From: Nelumbo lutea
Lineage: Eukaryota; Streptophyta; Magnoliopsida; Proteales; Nelumbonaceae
Length of the DNA: 64,000 nt
NCBI GenBank assembly: GCA_022828595.1
Contig: JAKGHH010000002.1
Location: 111,798,855 to 111,862,854, forward strand
Direction: 5' to 3'
Notes under the pieces: model-generated
Seen by the model: only the letters and a program-made list of their open reading frames with translations
The model's database searches: none
What the model was told of the DNA's origin: nothing
Shown here: positions 24,701 through 36,700 of the stretch, piece after piece
Layout: every line of letters starts with the position of its first letter
How positions within the stretch are numbered: position 1 is the stretch's first letter
Position numbers and translations under genes: made by a program

Positions 24701-27700
24701 TCTATAGCAACCTGCGAACGAGCGAGCGAGCTGACTTGTTTCGAAGAGACGTTACCAACCCAAGATCTCTGGAACATTAATGCCTCGACCATTGGACCAG
24801 CCTACCACACCGTATGAAGTAAATTACTTCTTCTCTTCGAGGGAGCTTTGGCGGATTGTCATTATCATGCTCAAGTTCCCTGACCGAGCTCTTTCCAACC
24901 AAGGTGGTACTACCGGCTACTATGGACCCTCCAGTGATCATGTTGATGACCCCCCAGACAAGTCTTTCCTGTTGTTGATTCCTGGGAGCTGCTTCTTGCT
25001 CCCGACTATTCTGAGGTACCTCCCTGCTTTGCTCGACAGGTCGACCTTCATCTTTCTAGAACTGCTTAAGGTATCCTCTGCGGATCAGGACTTCAATCTC
25101 GTTCCTTAGATTTCAACAGTTCTTCGTCACGATAGAAGTGGCAGTACTTATTAGGGTGTTTGGTTGTTGGGTCACCCTTCATCTTGGGTGGCCATTTTAC
25201 ATAGTTGGTCGATTTTATTTGCATCAGTATTTCTCCCCTTTTTGCATTCAGGGGGTAAAGGTTTTATTATACAATGGTGGGGTTCTGGATAGCCGGTTTA
25301 AACCCCATTATGGAGACTTACTCTTTCTTCTGGGAAAGTTGCTTCGCTGATTTCTTGGTGACCTGCTTCTTTTGGGAGACTTGCTTCTTCTCTTAGATTT
25401 GTTGTTGCCTACTTCTTCATCTCGCTTCCTTTTCCCAGATAACTTGGACCTCGAACCCAGTGCTTCTTCTGCCTTTATAAACTTATCCGCCACGTCGAGA
25501 AATTCTTCCATAGTGGTTGGAGGATTCGATTCTATCTCCCAGAGTAGGTCAAGGTGACGTACACCGTTCTTGGCCGCGGTGAACTATATGGTGTTTCATT
25601 AGGTTTTTGTATTACATTAAGCAAGCAAGTCGCTGATTTAGAGTGCTTTTTACTTGTGGCAAAATGTTTAATAAATAGGTCGGCGAACTAGTTTCAGTTT
25701 TTTTGGAACTAGGCGCTAACCCTGAATACCAGAGTCGAGCTTCATCTCGGAGGGTAGTAGGGAAAGCTATACACATGCCAGCATCATTGGCCCCGTGAAG
25801 GAGCATTAGGGCCTAAAAGCTGTCAAGATGATCAACTGGATCTTATGCACTTTTGTAGATCTCGAAGGTCGGCGCTCTGAAGTTCTTCGGCCTTCGGCCT
25901 CAGAGCCTGGAGGATTTTTGGCGCGAGTGATGATTCTCGAGTTATGAAAGGTTCTAATGATGCACCTACCTGGCTAGTTGCTTTGCTTACTTCTTTTTTG
26001 TCCATCACGCTCCCAACTAGAGCGAGCTAACTCTTCTTGGAGGCGCGATGAGCATGTCTATTGCGCCTCTTGGAGCCTTCTAAAGAGATGGCGGACTCTA
26101 TCCCGATGGGAGCTGTAGCTCGGATCTCCACTAGAAGTTGGTTCTGATTATGATCAGGGACCGCATTGTTCATCGGAAGCTGATTGTTGACTGGTTCAAG
26201 AACCCGGTTGGAGACATGATTGTGTACCTGGCTAGGAACCCAAGTTGGGGCCAAGTTTTGGTTGCCGATCTAATTAAGCCCAACGTTCTGTCGATGTTGC
26301 TGTTGGGGTGTTATTTGTTGATTATGATGGTGTCGGGGTTGCTGGTATTGTTGCTATTGTTGTTGCCCCCCCATCATGGTGGCGAACTTACTTTTCTAGA
26401 ATTTGAGTTGGTCACGCATTCCCCGTACACACTACACCAGGTCGTTGGCGCACATCAACCCCAGCAAAAGTCGTTGCGGGCTCGTCTATAGGGGAGGCAC
26501 GTTCACAAGTGCGAATTCAGGGTTCAAAGGGATGTCAATTTGTCCTATGGTCACTGAGGGGACTTCTAGATTGCCCGAGCTGCCCATTGACCTGATTGTT
26601 GTTGTTGTTGGAAGGTTGATTGCTTGAAGATGCCATTAGTACCAAAAATTTGTGAACAAAAAATACCAAGCTTTTTGTGTCACTTCCCCACAAACGGCAC
26701 CAATTGATGTCGCGTGATCTGGCTCCTATCGCGTGTCTGATGATTCGGACTTTGATTCGGGTTGTACCTTGTCAAGCCGAGTTGTGCTAGGCTAGAGATG
26801 GCCAATCTGGTTTTGTTCTGCAAGAGGAAAACTTAGAGTGCCCAGGTTGTCTTTACCCGGGGTGGGCACTCCGATGCTTAAGTCAGAGAGTGTTTTAGAG
26901 TCTTTAGAGAATGAGAGAGCTTGAGAGTTGTAGAGCTTGTAATCGTGTGTTCCTTCACAAGTAGAAATGAGTGTCTTATATAGGCGTCAGTGGTCTAAGT
27001 CCCCTTACAACGGGTCTCATCTTCTCGTGGAGTTGTTTCCGCTTAGTTTGGTGAGTTATGTGTCAATTATGTGTTCTGTATGGGGGTTACAATCTGTCCG
27101 AGTAATTTTGGGGCGTGCGGTGCGGTAGGCCAGTCCAACGGTCGAGGCATTAATGTTCCGGAGATCTCGTGGAGTTGTTTCCGCTTAGTTTGGTGAGTTA
27201 TGTGTCAATTATGTGTTCTGTATGGGGGTTACAATCTGTCCGAGTAATTTTGGGGCGTGCGGTGCGGTAGGCCAGTCCAACGGTCGAGGCATTAATGTTC
27301 CGGAGATCTCAAGCTGGTAACATCTCTTCGAGACAAGTCAGCGAGCTCGCTCACAGGTCACTATAGATTCCTACAGCTCGGCCAATCTTTGAGGCAGGTC
27401 GCTGTGAGTCAGGAAACCCATCAATTCGGCTATGCCAAGGTGGAGGTCGGCCTAGACGAGGTGCTTGAGGCTGACTTGCCAAACTGGTTCGCCTGGTCAC
27501 CGCCAAGGTGTCCTTGATTCAGAATTTGGGAGTGGTTCTTTAACCTCTTTGGGTGCAAGTAGACTCTACCTACATGCTTACCTAGTTTCTTTGTAGGCGA
27601 ATCCTTCAAGTGGCCAAGGAAAAGAGGAAGAATTTTATGGAGATGCACTAGGGCTGTTATTGTATGGACAGTGTCGGAAAAAAGAAATGTGAGACTATTC

Positions 27701-30700
27701 AAGGAAGAGGAGAGAAATGTAGAAACAATCTTAGATTGTGTTCTCTTGAGGGTGATTCATTGGGTCAAGTCCTTGTACTAGTTCTCACCCTTCTTCTTTG
27801 ACGACATAAAAAGGAATTGGAGGGAAGTGGCTTCTTTCTCTACAAAAAAGACTAGAACAGTCCTGATTTGGAAACCACCCTCAGAAAGCTTTATAAAACT
27901 CAATTTTGATGAAAGCCGTTTCGGTAACCCAGGCCCTTAAGGCATAGGAGGGGTTTTCAGGGATAAAGATAGAAATATTTTAGCTTTATTCTCGGGGCCT
28001 ATTGCTCAAGGAGACTCAACTAAAGCTGAATTGTCTTCTGCATTGTGGGGTTCAAGTAGTAGTCAGTTGGTTAACAATTTGTTTTGGGCTTAGTTGTTTT
28101 AAGGAACAATTGTTTTACCTGCTCCTGAGAGCAAGGGGTGGTCAGGGAGTGATTGTTTGGATCAGTTGTTTTAACTGCTTTTTAGGGGTACTCATACCCC
28201 GTTTGTAACTCATTGTGTATTCTTGTTTATATTAATGAAATGCCACCTGTTATCTATCAAAAAAAAAAATGTAAGGACAGAGGGATAGCTAGCAGGGCTA
28301 GTCCAAATATAGGGGTGATTAAGCACTGCAATGTAACTTTATCATTCTTTAAAGCACTGCAATGTAAGTAAAAATTAATCATTCTTTAATTCAATCAATA
28401 AAGTTTTCAGTTACTGATCAAAAAATACAGAAAACTTGTCTCATTTTACATGGAAAAAAATGGGGAATGGTTTCTGAGAGATGGTTTAAAACAAATTCTA
28501 GGGAAAAAATGCTCCTTATGTTACATCAGTATCAAAATAAGAAAAACTATAAATAACAAGGAAAAGCTAGCATTGATTTTAAACTGCACAGCTAGAAGTT
28601 TACTGAGTTGTCTTTATATAGAAAGATGTGAAAGGTAGGAGTATGTTTTGCACTAAAATCCATAAATATAACCTGTTGTAATAGTGAGCTTTGCTGTTGT
28701 GCATTGAACTGCATATGATTTCCCCCAGCAAGTTGAGAATGTTGCTGAACTTGTTGGAGCTTCTGCAAAAATTTCTCCCTTTGATCAGGTTGAACACGAA
28801 ATTGACCCTGACAAAAGAATGAAATAGAACAATGGTTTCCAAACATCAGATTTAACACCAGAAATCTTACATCTTGCAAATAAAACAAAAATGCCTCCAC
28901 AAAATGTGGAAGCATCAAGTCATCAACGCATGATATGATATTTATTTTGTAATAAGCACAACAATAGCTATCACCCATATTTTAACAACTTACTAGCAGT
29001 ATAGAATAGATGTAGAAACACCAGTGCTGTCAATGGCACCCATGCTGCTCACCATGAAACCATTGTGAGGCATTGCACTGGTACAATGCCATGGAATGAC
29101 CATAGCAAGAGGATTTAAATATGGTGCTCATTATTGGTGCATGACAAACACCATATTTAAGTTGAATAAAAAAGTTGTTTTTAATGTATATACTCAGAAG
29201 TTATTCAAGTTGTCCCTATTTATGGTACTTGCACATAATATTTTTCATATAAAATCTAATTATATTGTCAATTCATCTCTGAACTTTAAGCAAATTTGAA
29301 CAACCCAAAATATTGAATCTTGCTTTATCTTTTGCAGATATAAACAATGGAACAATTATTTTTATTATCTCGTGATTTGTGATGCCCATAATGCTTGTTT
29401 ATTTGAATTTATGCATAAATTGTTGGAATATGTCATTTAAATTTTTATGCGAACAGTTTTTATTTTTTATTTGTTAATTTGGCATCTTGAGCATGCACTA
29501 TATGTGATGGCCTATGAAGGCCTACAACCTCCATGTTATACACAATAATGTAACCAACTGATCTAACAGGCTATTTCTCATTTCCTATATTTGGTTATTT
29601 AGCATTAGGTCTATGTACTTTTTTTTTTATGAATGAAAATAATTTATTAAATCAGAATATAAGGCAATACAGGAAAACCATGAAGAGGCGTGACACTCCT
29701 CAGAATGAGAAAACAACTCCAGCCTCTCTAAATCCCTTTGTCTGATACACCTAGGGTTTCTTTTTTCCAGCAACACCATGTTCGTCTTCTCCGGCACGAC
29801 CCATCGTAGTGAGTTCCCAGGTACAGGGAGATTCGAAGACTGCTGGCTTCAACCTGTGGAGCTCAACGAAGATGATGATAGATGGTTGTTACCATCTATC
29901 GACGCCACTCTCCCCCTCACGTGCCAACTTAAAGGTGCATTGGGTCCCTTAGATGGGCTTTTTAGTTTCGGCCCAAATCTCCTTTTAAAGGTCTATGTAT
30001 TTTTGCTTTTTCCTTATTTTTTATGAAATGGTGTCATGTTTCAGTATGGAAAGCACCATGTTGGCACCATGAGCACTGTAGCAATGGTAGGCCCAACCAC
30101 AACATCATCGCCATTATCTACTGTAGAAAACATTCGACTGAAACCTTTTTCTTTTTCCAATTAGTGAAGCTAGATCTCTAGCTTCCAGCATGAATTCCTC
30201 CTTCAATCAGGTTCTCAGATAGACAAACACTCTTACTGATTCTTTAGCTAGACGTTAATTGCATTGGGGCCCACAACCCCTTGAGTAGTGTTTTGATTAT
30301 TGACAATTGAATCTGGGGGTATCACATTTGCATTTTGTTGGAAAGTAGCAATGAAGCTAGCTCTCATCTGCATTTCAGAAAGAGTTTTTTCTAGCCCTTG
30401 CTTCTTTTTAATAAATTATATCCATTCCCAACAAAAATAAATAAAAATGGCAGGTAGATAAAAGTTGTAGGGGTTTCCATCTCCCAAGTACTGTAAAGTA
30501 CTAGCAGTAAGGGAAACCTTGGGAATTAAGCATGTTTCATAACAGATCATGGCAAAAGGAAGAGCTATTAAGATTTGAACAAATTAGGGACATAGAAGAC
30601 TGAAAAGACAAACAAGGTTAAATGGTTAATCAATATATCACTAAATAAAGAGTGCATGCAAAAAGGCAAGAGTAATTGAGAGTATGTAATAGTTTCTCCA

Positions 30701-33700
30701 ATGTGATAATTGGTAGATAACATTGCAAGATTTAGAAAATCCATTTATGGTTCATTAAGAAATAAAGAAAAACTAAAAGAAAGGTAGCATTTGCTATGAA
30801 ATTGCATAGAAAGATGCATTGTAACACTGTGGTGAAGCATGAAATATGGGATAACAAAGTAGAATACCACATCATTCTGACTTGGAAATGAACTTCCAGG
30901 TCTCCATTGGGCACCTGGAACTACTGAAGGGGAGAAAGTTCTGCCACCTACACCCTCACTAACATTAATAGAATCAGCAGAAACAGTTCCATCATTCCCC
31001 TTAGAGACCTGTGACAAGAGCATTCTATTGCTTAGAGGGGAAACCAATGGTGGCATGATACCACTGCTTCCTGTTCTCTCATCAGCACCTAAAGTATTCT
31101 TCTTTGACATGTCAGGAACTGCAGGAACTGCCCCAAGTGCTCCATTGCTAGGAAGTATACTGCCAGAACCTAGAGGTGTATTATTTGATGTTTGGCTGGA
31201 TACACCACCTATAGACCCTCTACCAATTCCTCTCCCTATACCAGTTTCAGCAAGAGATGGTGACGATCTCCGACTAGCAAAGCTTGTGTTATCTTCCTCC
31301 TTTGTAGAATTAGACAAGTTTACCGGGGATGGAGAAACAGTAGCAGCAGAAGTATCCAGAACACCACGAATAGACCCCGGAGTTGAAAGGATTGCTGAAG
31401 CAGTTGACCCACTAGCCAAATTACGTGTTGAAATATTGCTAGTAAGCGTAGTTGCATGACTCCCTACTGCTGTCAATGAAGCCCCAGAACCCACTACACC
31501 ATTTTTAGAAGGTGGAGTCCTTGGGGCAATATCAGAATTACTGTCCTGGGAAGCTGTCTCTTCAGCTTGGTCCTGATTCAATGTACCTTGTTGAACAGTA
31601 GATGATGATGTGGCCTGAAAAGGAAAAAACAAACACTACCAAAAATTACAACACCAAAAATAAATCAGAGAGGAAATGAGATAACTAAGAGTAGATTTTA
31701 AACATGCAGAAAGACATTTCACATGATTTTGTTGTTTTAGTTAATTGACTTTGTGATCTCTGTAGAAATTTATTACATTTGTTATAGAGTAAAGGCTAGT
31801 TTTTCTATTATCCCACCGGAAAATATTTGGCTCCTACACTGTTGGAGGACATGCGTCCTACCAAAGGAATTTTATAGAATAAATTTAAGGTTTAGGTTTA
31901 GAGTTAGGGTTTTTAGGGTTTAAGGGTTTAGAGTTTAATTTTTGGGTCTAGATTTCAGGGTTTAAATCTGAGAATCAAGAGGAGGTAGGACGCATGTCCT
32001 CCAACGGGGTAGGACAGGAACCAAGTATTGCCCATATCCCACGTACCTTAGAAGGCTTGATAGTAATACTTATATCACCTCCATCTTATTTTAGTAAAGT
32101 ATAAGTTACCAATCAAACAAAAAAGAACATTTACTAAACACTTATTTTCTTGATTCAGATGCCTCTTATTGCTTCTTTCTTGAGCAATAACAGAATTTCA
32201 TTAGATTTATAAAAAAAATAATTACAGGATTGGGAGACGTAAACTGTCTTACATCTCCACAACAAAAATGCAATTACAATTGAGTCCAAAACAATCGATT
32301 CCTTCCGACCCATTTGTTTTGCTAAAACATCAGCAAAAACATTTGCAGTCCTTTTAACCCAGCTGAATTGCACATCCATATCTTTAGTCAGCCACTTAAA
32401 ATCTATTTTTCTCATTGTTGAAAATCCAGAAACCATTTTCTTCCTTTTGCAGCCATTCCACTACCAACTTTGAATCAACTTCTTTGTGTTCGATTCCTTT
32501 GTCTTTGGAACTCCCTTCCATGACAGCCATAACCTCGCCCTTAGTTAATCGCCTACTCCAATAAGGCTCAAATATAATCCAACAACTCTGTCTTCACCAC
32601 CGCTAAAAACCCCTCCAATACCAGAAGGACCTGGGTTATTGACACATGCTGTTGATGATACTAAACCAAAACCTCACCATCTCTCACTCTTATTTTCAAC
32701 AATTTATAATTTTATATGACATTCTTCAGCTGCAATGCATGCTAGCTTCTTAAGTGAACTTATATGATTAGCATTTATTTTCAAGCATAAATCAACACAC
32801 ATTAAAAGCATATCTTAGTATACATGCATGAAATAAAATGTATGTAGATGTACACAATTTATGTTTTCCAGCCAGCAAATTAGACACACTGAGCAAAGCA
32901 AAAAATAAACAGGGATCACTTGTATTGGGCAAAGTTATCATGTTTGTAGTGACCAGGCGAGGCTGCACCTCGTCCTCACACCTCTCTACGGGATCCTTGT
33001 AATGCTTGTTATTTTGATGTTTATTAATAAAATGTCATAAACTTATCAAAAAAAAAAAGTCAGCAAATTAGACACTTGTACAAGGGTAGCCACCAAAATA
33101 ATGTATCAGTGCCTTGTTATGTAAATTGTTGATAACTTTTGTTCCCTTTTTTGAGCAAGCAGAAGGTAATATATTGCATGAAAAAGATGAGAAAAAACCT
33201 AAGAGTTTGCAAGGATATAAACTCCGAAGCCTATACAAAAAACTATACAGCAAATCCCCAGAAAACATCCCCTGAAAAAGATATATGATAAGCAGAAAAG
33301 TGCACATAAAACCAACAGAAGATGGTAGAAGCTAAAGCCCTTAATAGTCCATTGCTTTGGCCCTTTGGGAGGCTTTGCCTTTAAACATTCTATAGAAGTA
33401 AAACAGCATGTTCATATCTAAAACATAGTATGTGTGTTGAAAGAAAAATAAAGTGGGATAAAACAGATTGAAAGGACTCACTAAGAGAAGAAATTAAAGC
33501 ACAGTGCATGTTGAGATCATATAAAGACACAGGTTTTAAAATGCTAACGCCTGATATGTAGGGGGAGAAGAGAGGGTGGTAGAAGGAAGTAGTAGGGGGA
33601 CAAACAAGGAGGAGGATAGAATCTGGAAACTGATATGAACAGGGTTGGAGGAACTTAAAAAATGAGTTATTGTAGAACTAGTGTTGCAAAATTGGTAGAG

Positions 33701-36700
33701 AGTTATTGTAGCCAAAAAGAGTGCCGAGTGTTGCAAAATTGGTTCTCCTACAAATAGGGAAGGAAATAAATTGGTAGAACTAGTGCCAGAGGCTGAGAGG
33801 GGGATTACAATGGCTGAAAAGGATGCAGAGAAGGAAGCGGATGACAGTTGTTTTAGGCAGGGGGAGGGAAAAAAAGGAAAAAAATATCAAAAGTAGAAAA
33901 GCTGATTTTGGACATTGAGGGGAACTTAGAATTCAGCGGTAAAGGGGATAGGAGGAAGGGCCTAAAATAAGGAGGATGAGGTTTCTTGATAGGATTTTGT
34001 TACCACCTTTGTCTTAATGAAAATTATTAGTTGGAATGTAAGAGGATTAGGGAGTGCAAGAAAGAAAAGGGTGATCAAAGACCTACTTAGATGGGAAAAA
34101 CCCAACACTGTGCTATTACAAGAATCCAAACTGATGGATTTAGATGGAAGATGGGTTAGGTCTATCTGGAGTCTAGAGGTATAGGAGGTTGGACTTTGGC
34201 TCCTTCCTGGGGAGCCTCAGGGGGGATTGTAACTCTATGGAAGGAAGATGTAGTGGAAGACTTGATAGGTAGATTTTCCATTTCCATCAAGTTCAAGAAT
34301 GTAGAGGATGGGTGCGTATGGGTTTTAACCAATGTGTATGGCCCCAACTCCTATTGAGAGAGAAACGAAATGTGGGAGGAGATATATGAAATCAAAGGGT
34401 TATGGGATGGCCCCTGGTGCTTGGGTGGGGATCTTAATGTAACCATATTCTCTGATGAAACTAGTAATCCCCATCAGACAATCACAACTAGCATGAGAAA
34501 GTTTAATGGTTTCATTGAAGATTGTGAGATGAAGGAAATAGCTCTTTTGCAAACCAATTATACTTGGTCCACCCTTCAAAAAAAACCCGTGTTCGAAATT
34601 GGACAGATTTTTATTTAACTTATCTTGGGAACAGTTTGGAAAACTTGGTTGCTAGAGCTTTACCCAAGGTCACCTCTGATCATTGCCTATCCAGATAGGT
34701 ACGGAATCCTTTCCCATTGGACCTAAACCTTTTACATTTGAAAATATGTGGCTAACTCATCCGGATTTTGTGAAGAAAGTGAAGGAGTGGTGGGATGAGG
34801 AGATGGGGGCAGGTAAGATGGAAGGGGGTCAAGTTTCATAAGAAGCTAAAGAGGTTGAGAGAAAAAATAAGAGAGTGGAATAGGGATCATTTCAGGAGAA
34901 TAGAGGAACAAAAATTGAGCCTAATTTATCTACTGGTCATTTCTTGGGCTAAAAACATCACATCAGCACCTTGGAAGCTCAAATTTATCTACAAAGAAAT
35001 TGACATAATTGCGAGGAGGTTCAACTCTCAGTTTGGTTGGGTCAAAAGGACTGCAAATGGGTTGGCGGACACCCTAGAAAAACAGGGGGCAAATAGATCT
35101 ACCTTGTACTGAGCAAAACTGTAACTGTTTGTATGTGTTTGCAGATTGGGTTAATGCATTCTGCAACCTATAACTATTGTAATTGTAATTCAATATTTCT
35201 CTGTTATTAATAAAGCCTTTTTGCTGATCAAAAAAAAAAAAGAGCCTAATCACTCGGATAGAAGACATGGACATCAAGGAATCTCAAAATCTTGTGACCG
35301 AGGAAGACAGAAGTTTAAGGAGACAATTGAAAAACGATTTGGAAGAGGTATTATTGAGAGAGGAAATTAGTTGGAGACAAAAATCTAGGCACAGGTGAAT
35401 AAAGGAAGGCAATGGAAACACTAGATTTTTTCATGACCTGGCAAATGGGAGACAAAGAAAAAATATTATGACCAAATTGAAGATAGATGAGGAGGTGATT
35501 ACTAACCAAGATGTTATTGTCGGGAAGTTTGTGGACCATTTTAAATTGACTTTTAGAAGGCCTCTGAGTGAGAAAGCAAATGTGGAGGGGGTGGAATGGC
35601 CAAGATTGGATGATGAAAAAGCAGTTGGAAGGATTAGAATCCATCATATGGATGGCCAAACCATATTAAATGGCTGGGCAAAATTTCAAAAATTTTTCTA
35701 TCCCAACCTGGGAACCAATTTCCCAGTAATTTCAAAATCTGGATTTCTGGATAAATCTTGCACTAAACCAGACCAGATTTGAAACAAAAAATAAAGCTGA
35801 TTGTACCTAATACGGAGATCACAAATCGCTGCTCCCATAGTGAATGTTCACGCCCAATATCAGTCCCAAAACCAGCCTCCAACTAAAGATGGCACCATGT
35901 ACGGGAGAAGTCAGTTCAGCAACATTGTTTTCAGCAAAACTGCTATCCAACTTGCTTGGATCGGATGGGATGTGTGAACCTGATTTCCCAATGTTTTTCT
36001 TGCAAAAACTCGGAGGAAAAACTGATAAAAATCAGTTCTTGCAATGGCTAGGTCGTGATAGGGTTTCTGGGAGAGAAGAGAGAAGAGGAGAGAGCAAGAG
36101 AGTGAAGAGAACAAGTTCTAATTGCCCTCTTCCTCTTAACCCCCTTATATGGAGAATTCTCCTAATCTAATTTGGAGATTATCCAAATCTGATTTGGATC
36201 TGGAATCTTTTAAGAGATAAGCATCGTCCTCCTTTTAAGAGATAACCATGTCTAGTTTCGACCCAAATCACATGACAACTTAACTTGTCATGTGACAGTT
36301 TAACTAATCATATTAGTAATGGGCCTTTGGCCCATTTTCTCCAAAGGCTCACGTCCCTAGGTGTTGCATGGCCATTTTGGGCCTGATATTGTATGGCGTG
36401 GGACCCCACAAAGGTCTCACACAAGTCCATGAGGGTTTGGCCCCACCTCTAAAAGAGGTTAGGCCGAATTCACTACTCAGGGTAGTAAACCCCTGAGCTA
36501 ATTAGCATGGGCTTAATTTGGGCCAACAATTACACATAAAAGATCCTTGGATTCAGCCACCCTATGAAGACACAAGGATAATGGACTTATGTGAGATAAA
36601 GCCCATCAGGTAATCAACCTTGTAATGGTCACCTACACTTAACCTCTCGGCTCATAATGATCACAACACTGCACGACAGGGAAGGACCTCTCCCCTGACT

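Larger units (their letters stand above)
24549..27515 (-). mobile_element. Ty3/gypsy-type element, rearranged: 5' LTR, gag, and an inverted LTR fragment
   Basis: On the minus strand: a 5' LTR (about 27,515-26,705), a gypsy-like primer site TTGGTGCCGTTTGTGGGGA at 26,685-26,703, then gag and the gag-protease linker down to about 24,815. There it abuts 24,549-24,813, a copy of the first part of the same LTR in the opposite orientation. Pol is absent. The result is a palindrome-like structure with LTR sequence at both ends pointing inward. The outer borders are approximate. Confidence 0.75.

Noticed and set aside
27023..27306. Possible CRISPR-like or satellite array
   Set aside because: There are only two adjoining units with no spacers; it is a simple tandem duplication.
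24549..27515. A Mutator-like DNA transposon with long terminal inverted repeats
   Set aside because: The interior has gypsy gag motifs and a retroviral-type primer site beside the right-hand repeat, so the repeats are LTR sequences in inverted arrangement.
29778..30026. An 82-codon ORF starting MFVFSGTT
   Set aside because: It lies inside, and runs past the end of, a retroinsertion with an 11-bp target duplication and is antisense to that insertion.
31028..31459. A 143-codon plus-strand ORF
   Set aside because: It is antisense to the large NOT3 exon 5, whose own frame matches conserved NOT3 motifs; the plus-strand peptide resembles nothing I know.
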